Part shown: piece after piece, positions 14,775 to 18,573 of the stretch
Layout: each line of letters starts with the position of its first letter
How positions within the stretch are numbered: position 1 is the stretch's first letter
DNA from: UBA660 sp046704245
Lineage (GTDB): Bacteria; Bacillota_I; Bacilli_A; RF39; UBA660
Assembly: GCA_046704245.1 (NCBI GenBank)
Contig: JBJKSD010000028.1
Location: 1 to 18,573, forward strand
Reading direction: 5' to 3'
DNA: 18,573 nucleotides
Translations under genes and position numbers: made by a program
The notes under the pieces: generated by a model
What the model was told of the DNA's origin: nothing
The model's database searches: none
The model's input: the letters and a program-made list of their open reading frames with translations, nothing else

Positions 14775-15977
14775 CTACTTATCTTTATCATTTTTCTTTT
14801 GTAAAGCTGCTACTGTTATTATATCATATCCATATTTTTCTTTTAATTTATCAAGAGTTTTTTCTAATTTATTCGTCACTTCGCGATCGATAACATTTTC
14901 AAATAATGATAATTGATAATGATCTTTAGTTACTAATGTATCTAAACGAATACCTATTAATCTAATAGGTCTATTATCCCACATCTCATCAAATAATTTT
15001 TTGGATATCTTAAATATTTCACTAGTAATATTAGTAGCATTCTTTAATTTTGTTTGATGAGAATAATTATTAAAGTATTGATCTTTTATATTGACAGCTA
15101 TAACATAAGCATACCTATTTCGTTTACGTAAAGTAATGGCTATTTTATCAGCTATTATCTGTAATATATTATATATTTCTTCTTTTTTAATTAGATCATG
15201 ATCTAAAGTAATGGCATGGCTAATACCTTTAGGATCAGTACTATTAGATATTACTTCACTATTATCGATTCCCTTAGCCGTTTCAATCATTTTAAAAGCT
15301 TGATTTTTAAAATATTTATATAATTCATTACCATCGTAATTAGCTAAATCACCAATTGTCTTAATATTAATATTATTTAATTTAATACTAGTCTTTTTAC
15401 CTATACCATATAAATCATCGATAGGTAAAGGCCACATCTTGTCTTTTATTTCATTATTATATAAAGTATGGACACGATCAGGTTTTAAAAAATCAGAGGC
15501 CATTTTAGCACATAACTTATTATTACCAATACCAATATTAACAGTAAATCCTAATTCTTTTTTAATTAAATCTTTTAATTGCTGGCTGAACTTTAATTCA
15601 TCACCGTATAAGCTCTTAATTTTACCATAATCAATAAAACATTCATCAATTGATAATACTTCAATATCAGGTGTAAATTCTTGTAATAACGAAAATAACC
15701 GTTGGGACATTTCTTGATAGATATGATAATTGGGTGGATAAATATTTAAATTAGAACATTTCTTTTTAGCATTATAGATAGCTTCTCCAGTCACAATACC
15801 CTTCTGTTTAGCTTTCATACTCTTAGCTAATACAATACCATGTCGCTTAGATTCATCGCCTCCAATAATAGCATATTCTTCTCTAATATCGCGATTAAAA
15901 CCACTATTTAATAAATCAATAGCACTCCATGATAAAAAGGCATTATTAACATCAATATGTAAGATGATTCGTTCCAT
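14775..15977 (-). CDS. dinB: Y-family translesion DNA polymerase (DinB/Pol IV-like)
   Basis: Error-prone polymerase that bypasses damaged template bases. The palm has catalytic D9 in HIDVNNAFLSW and D111/E112 in LSIDECFIDY; F14 sits at the steric-gate position that excludes ribonucleotides. GGDESKRHGIVLAKS (39-53) is the finger region, a helix-hairpin-helix segment DLYGIGKKTSIKL is at 188-200, and the little-finger domain covers about 250-350. QLSLF at 355-359 is a canonical beta-clamp-binding motif, close to the end. At 400 residues it is near the usual 350-420. The D-V-N-N-A-F pattern in place of D-M-D-A-F-F marks a Firmicutes subgroup that is sometimes called UmuC-like. GAGGTGAT precedes the ATG. 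No LexA-type operator was recognised in the 42-nt gap upstream. Confidence 0.9.
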   Translation of the reverse strand: MERIILHIDVNNAFLSWSAIDLLNSGFNRDIREEYAIIGGDESKRHGIVLAKSMKAKQKGIVTGEAIYNAKKKCSNLNIYPPNYHIYQEMSQRLFSLLQEFTPDIEVLSIDECFIDYGKIKSLYGDELKFSQQLKDLIKKELGFTVNIGIGNNKLCAKMASDFLKPDRVHTLYNNEIKDKMWPLPIDDLYGIGKKTSIKLNNINIKTIGDLANYDGNELYKYFKNQAFKMIETAKGIDNSEVISNSTDPKGISHAITLDHDLIKKEEIYNILQIIADKIAITLRKRNRYAYVIAVNIKDQYFNNYSHQTKLKNATNITSEIFKISKKLFDEMWDNRPIRLIGIRLDTLVTKDHYQLSLFENVIDREVTNKLEKTLDKLKEKYGYDIITVAALQKKNDKDK

Positions 15978-15996
15978 ACTATCACCTCATATAAAC

Positions 15997-16016
15997 AAAA
16001 AGAGTTAATTACTCTT
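15997..16016 (-). terminator. Weak terminator downstream of the FemAB-like gene
   Basis: A 6-bp stem AAGAGT/ACTCTT (16000-16005 and 16011-16016) with a 5-nt loop, followed on the minus strand by five U. It lies in the short gap before the polymerase gene. Given the short stem, read-through into dinB is likely. Confidence 0.45.
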
Positions 16017-16019
16017 CTG

Positions 16020-17315
16020 TTATCTTTTTATTTTATTAACGATTCTTTTAAGATGGCGATATAAACTATAACTAAAAATATAACAATAATAATAAAATTT
16101 ATTAATTATTAAATCAAACTCACCTATTAATTCTACTACGTGACCATTAAATCCTTTTTTAAATAAATAAACACCATATGCTGGATCTTTTTTATCAAAA
16201 GTACCACTAATACCATAAAAATTATATCGTTTATATTTATTATCAATCGCATATTTAATCATTTCCCATTGTAAACGATATGGAGCATTATATTTTAAGA
16301 ATTGTTCATAGGTACCACTAAATAAATATAATACTTCATCACCATAAGTAATAAATAGTGAACCAGACATCGTAATGATATTGCCATAATCTTGTCTAAG
16401 ATTATCATATTCATCAATCTTATTCTTGTTATTTTCAATATTAGTTTCTAATTCTTTAATCTGCTTAGTAATAACTTTCTTATTATAACCAGCTTTAAAT
16501 TTATGCTTTAAATCTTCAATTTTAGTAGTTATATCTTTATTTTCTTTATGTAAAATATTAATACTCTCTTCACAATTAAACTTAACTAAATATATTTTAA
16601 TCATGTCATATTTACTTAATATTTCATACATATTTTGATAATAAGATAAAGGCCGATCAATAAATCCTCGACGTTTACTAGTCTCTTCCATGATTTTTTT
16701 AAACTCTAACATGTTATCTAGGTTTACTTCATCAAGAGAATACGCTAATTTGAGGGTTTTATTGATGATATGGCGAGTTGTTTGATGATAAACTTCATTT
16801 AAGATCTGATCTGATGTTTTATTTTCAACATCTAAGACAAACATCCATCGTGGTTGTAAAGTTTCTTGATATTTAGTAAAACCATAATGGCGATAACCTA
16901 ATCTTTTTAAATTTTTAACTGCTTCAGAATTATTTACCCCATGTTCAACTAGTTTACCTTCTATATCTCTTTCTTTATACATAACATATGGATCAATCTT
17001 AATAAAGAAAGCTCCTTTTTTAAAAGCATAGGCTTTAATCTCTTTAGTAAATATTTTTAATAGTTCATAATCTTTATAGTCAATTAAGAAACCCCTAGGA
17101 GCATAGAACATATTTAACTTACCAATAAACTTTTTTGATAACAATAAAGAAGCTGCTTTAATATTATCGTTTTTATCTACTAAACCAACAAAATGATATT
17201 GCCAGCCATTTCTATTCTTTAAATAAGCCCACGCTAAAGTTTGGTGAAAATTATTTTGATCGTGATGTAAGGCAAAGGTTGAAAATTGTTCAACTGATAG
17301 TTCTTTGAGCTCCAT
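16020..17315 (-). CDS. FemAB-family peptidyltransferase (FemX/MurM-like, interpeptide bridge)
   Basis: Cytoplasmic enzyme that uses aminoacyl-tRNA to add residues to the stem peptide of lipid II, forming the peptidoglycan cross-bridge. Two GNAT-like halves are visible. The first contains FHQTLAWAYLKN (23-34), MFYAPRGFLIDY (69-80), AFFIKIDPYV (102-111) and ETLQPRWMFVLDV (151-163), all FemAB hallmarks. The second contains GSLFITYGDEVLYLFSGTYE (318-337), APYRLQWEMIKYA (344-356) and KKGFNGHVVELIGEFD (386-401). Between them a Lys/Glu-rich helical pair (about 248-307) is the tRNA-binding-type coiled-coil arm of FemA/FemB/FemX. The length of 431 is typical. The amino acid added cannot be read from sequence. 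AGGGGTG precedes the ATG. It lies 16 nt after the M23 gene, so the two wall genes form an operon. Confidence 0.93.
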   Translation of the reverse strand: MELKELSVEQFSTFALHHDQNNFHQTLAWAYLKNRNGWQYHFVGLVDKNDNIKAASLLLSKKFIGKLNMFYAPRGFLIDYKDYELLKIFTKEIKAYAFKKGAFFIKIDPYVMYKERDIEGKLVEHGVNNSEAVKNLKRLGYRHYGFTKYQETLQPRWMFVLDVENKTSDQILNEVYHQTTRHIINKTLKLAYSLDEVNLDNMLEFKKIMEETSKRRGFIDRPLSYYQNMYEILSKYDMIKIYLVKFNCEESINILHKENKDITTKIEDLKHKFKAGYNKKVITKQIKELETNIENNKNKIDEYDNLRQDYGNIITMSGSLFITYGDEVLYLFSGTYEQFLKYNAPYRLQWEMIKYAIDNKYKRYNFYGISGTFDKKDPAYGVYLFKKGFNGHVVELIGEFDLIINKFYYYCYIFSYSLYRHLKRIVNKIKR

Positions 17316-17331
17316 AAGACACCCCTATCTA

Positions 17332-18555
17332 TTAACGAGTACTCCAATATGAAGAAAATGAAATAACATTTTTAGGATTAAAGGAATGTTCTTGATAATC
17401 TTGATATGATATATAATCCTTATATCGAAGTCCATCTGATAAAGCAAAATGTAAGTGAGGAGAATAACCACTATGATAGTGTCCACTATAATCAAACCAT
17501 CCACCTGTACCACCCATTACCCCAATAATAGAATTATAGTTTACTAATTGACCATCCTTAACATAGACTGTACTTAAATGAACATATGTCGATGAATAAT
17601 ATTTATATATTGATCCAATCTTTATACGGTGGTGAACTACAACTTGATTACCCCCATAGACATCGTAGAATACTTTTGCTACTTTACCGTTAGCAGTAGC
17701 ATAAACAAAAGAAGATTTATTGCTGTCTGACATATCAATAGCTCTATGACAATCAGTTCTCTTTACCCCATCTAAATAATATACCCTTGGGCATAAGAAA
17801 TTACTAGTAATGTATCCTCTAGCTAATGGTCTTCTAAATTCTGTATCATAAGGTATCATCCTTCTAGAACACACATCGATATCTTCATTATCTTTACACC
17901 CAGCATTACGATACATTTGAATAACCGCTTTAGCATTTTTTATTTCATCAGCTAGGCTTCTTTCATCTTCATATAATTGTGCTTTATGGCCTTGTAAAAT
18001 ACTAGCTTTCTTTGATAAAGATATTCTTCGATCTTTTAGTTCTTGTTCTTTTTCTCCCAATTCAACTTTAGCTTGATTATTAGCATTAATCATATCGTTC
18101 ATCTGCTTAATTAAATCATTATTATATTGTGATAATTGTTCAGTAATAGAAATACGATAGATAAAATCAGTTAAGGTTTGAGCTCCCATTACATATTCTA
18201 AATATGTCGATTCAGAATCAGAAAGTTGATAAAAGCTCATTAATTCTTTTGTTTCTTTATCTTTGTCAGTTATTTTAACATTTAATTCTGCTATTTCTTT
18301 TGTTTTATCAGCTATTTCTTTTTGGGTTTTATCGATATCGATATATATCTGATTAATTGCATTTTTAGTTGCTTTTATTTGGGCATCAGTTAAATTAATT
18401 TGATTACCTGTTTCTTCTGCTTCTTTCTCTAATTCATTTAGTTCATCAACTAATTCTCCTAAAGTTTTAGCTTCTACTACTGGATAGTTAATAAAAACAG
18501 TTATAAATAAAACGTTTATCAATAAAATTTTAGCTAGTTTTTTTATTATACTCAT
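17332..18555 (-). CDS. Secreted coiled-coil M23 (LytM) peptidoglycan endopeptidase, EnvC/PcsB-like layout
   Basis: An exported wall hydrolase or its regulator. Residues 1-29 form a signal peptide (KK, hydrophobic core LLINVLFITVFI, likely cleavage after VVEA). Residues about 31-215 are heptad-rich coiled coil, as in EnvC, PcsB and NlpD-related proteins. The C-terminal M23 domain spans about 245-400 with intact zinc ligands H270 and D274 (HRAIDMS) and H369 in HLHF, plus catalytic-type H326 (YVHLS) and H367. It therefore looks active and not degenerate. Four cysteines (C220, C229, C255, C269) bracket the start of the domain and may form disulphides. AAGGAG lies seven bases before the ATG at 18555, and the upstream region is outside the window. 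It is cotranscribed with the FemAB-like gene. EnvC/PcsB-type proteins act in septal splitting; that role here is inferred. Confidence 0.92.
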   Translation of the reverse strand: MSIIKKLAKILLINVLFITVFINYPVVEAKTLGELVDELNELEKEAEETGNQINLTDAQIKATKNAINQIYIDIDKTQKEIADKTKEIAELNVKITDKDKETKELMSFYQLSDSESTYLEYVMGAQTLTDFIYRISITEQLSQYNNDLIKQMNDMINANNQAKVELGEKEQELKDRRISLSKKASILQGHKAQLYEDERSLADEIKNAKAVIQMYRNAGCKDNEDIDVCSRRMIPYDTEFRRPLARGYITSNFLCPRVYYLDGVKRTDCHRAIDMSDSNKSSFVYATANGKVAKVFYDVYGGNQVVVHHRIKIGSIYKYYSSTYVHLSTVYVKDGQLVNYNSIIGVMGGTGGWFDYSGHYHSGYSPHLHFALSDGLRYKDYISYQDYQEHSFNPKNVISFSSYWSTR

Positions 18556-18573
18556 TATTTCACTCCTTATTAA

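Noticed and set aside
17325..17513. Minus-strand open frame of 62 codons
   Set aside because: Out-of-frame overlap of the M23 catalytic domain; no ribosome site.
1..18573. CRISPR array, insertion sequence, tRNA/rRNA, phage or reverse transcriptase
   Set aside because: No regularly spaced repeats, transposase or RT motifs, attachment repeats, or structured RNA genes were seen on either strand.

Overview
The window is very AT-rich. It carries low-GC Firmicutes/Bacilli-type housekeeping genes (a dnaG-rpoD-trmK operon, a YqfQ-like gene, a yqeG gene) together with cell-wall genes (a FemAB ligase and an M23 hydrolase). UGA is used as a stop (dnaG, rnfE, rnfA) and Trp is UGG, so this is a walled, standard-code bacterium and not a true Mycoplasma. 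An uncultured gut-type Bacilli/Erysipelotrichia-like lineage fits best; this placement is an inference from gene content and base composition.

Layout. (1) 1-3374: type IV pilus / competence-type machine. The 3' end of a PilB/GspE-type ATPase on + converges on a pilC-pilD pair on -. PilC carries an unusual N-terminal extension of about 190 residues. (2) 3473-8063: a YqfQ-like protein (+), the trmK<-rpoD<-dnaG operon (-) with a clear sigma-A promoter, and a DUF6512-like membrane protein (+). (3) 8091-9587: a large type IV prepilin-like protein whose C-terminal part looks like an FGE-sulfatase/C-type-lectin fold, a likely client of the pilus machine. (4) 9643-14106: a compact and rearranged Rnf (ferredoxin:NAD+ oxidoreductase) operon, transcribed leftward. 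(5) 14198-15977: yqeG and a Y-family DNA polymerase. (6) 16020-18555: a two-gene wall unit, FemAB-like ligase and secreted M23 peptidase.

The most unusual region is the Rnf operon. Its order is rnfC, rnfD fused to the FMN domain of RnfG, a 43-codon ORF that looks like the leftover RnfG membrane anchor, rnfE, rnfA, a 43-codon membrane peptide with a CX3CX2CX3C motif, and a 91-residue mini-RnfB with one Fe-S motif and no ferredoxin-like domains. The two 43-codon genes are easily missed because of their size. They have good ribosome binding sites and are tightly coupled to their neighbours (gaps of 1-9 nt, or 4-nt ATGA overlaps). Together they suggest a minimised Rnf complex with redistributed domains.

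Five intergenic regions hold near-perfect 10-12 bp hairpins that act as terminators, in four of them overlapping a gene's stop codon. I saw no tRNA, rRNA, CRISPR array, insertion sequence or reverse transcriptase.
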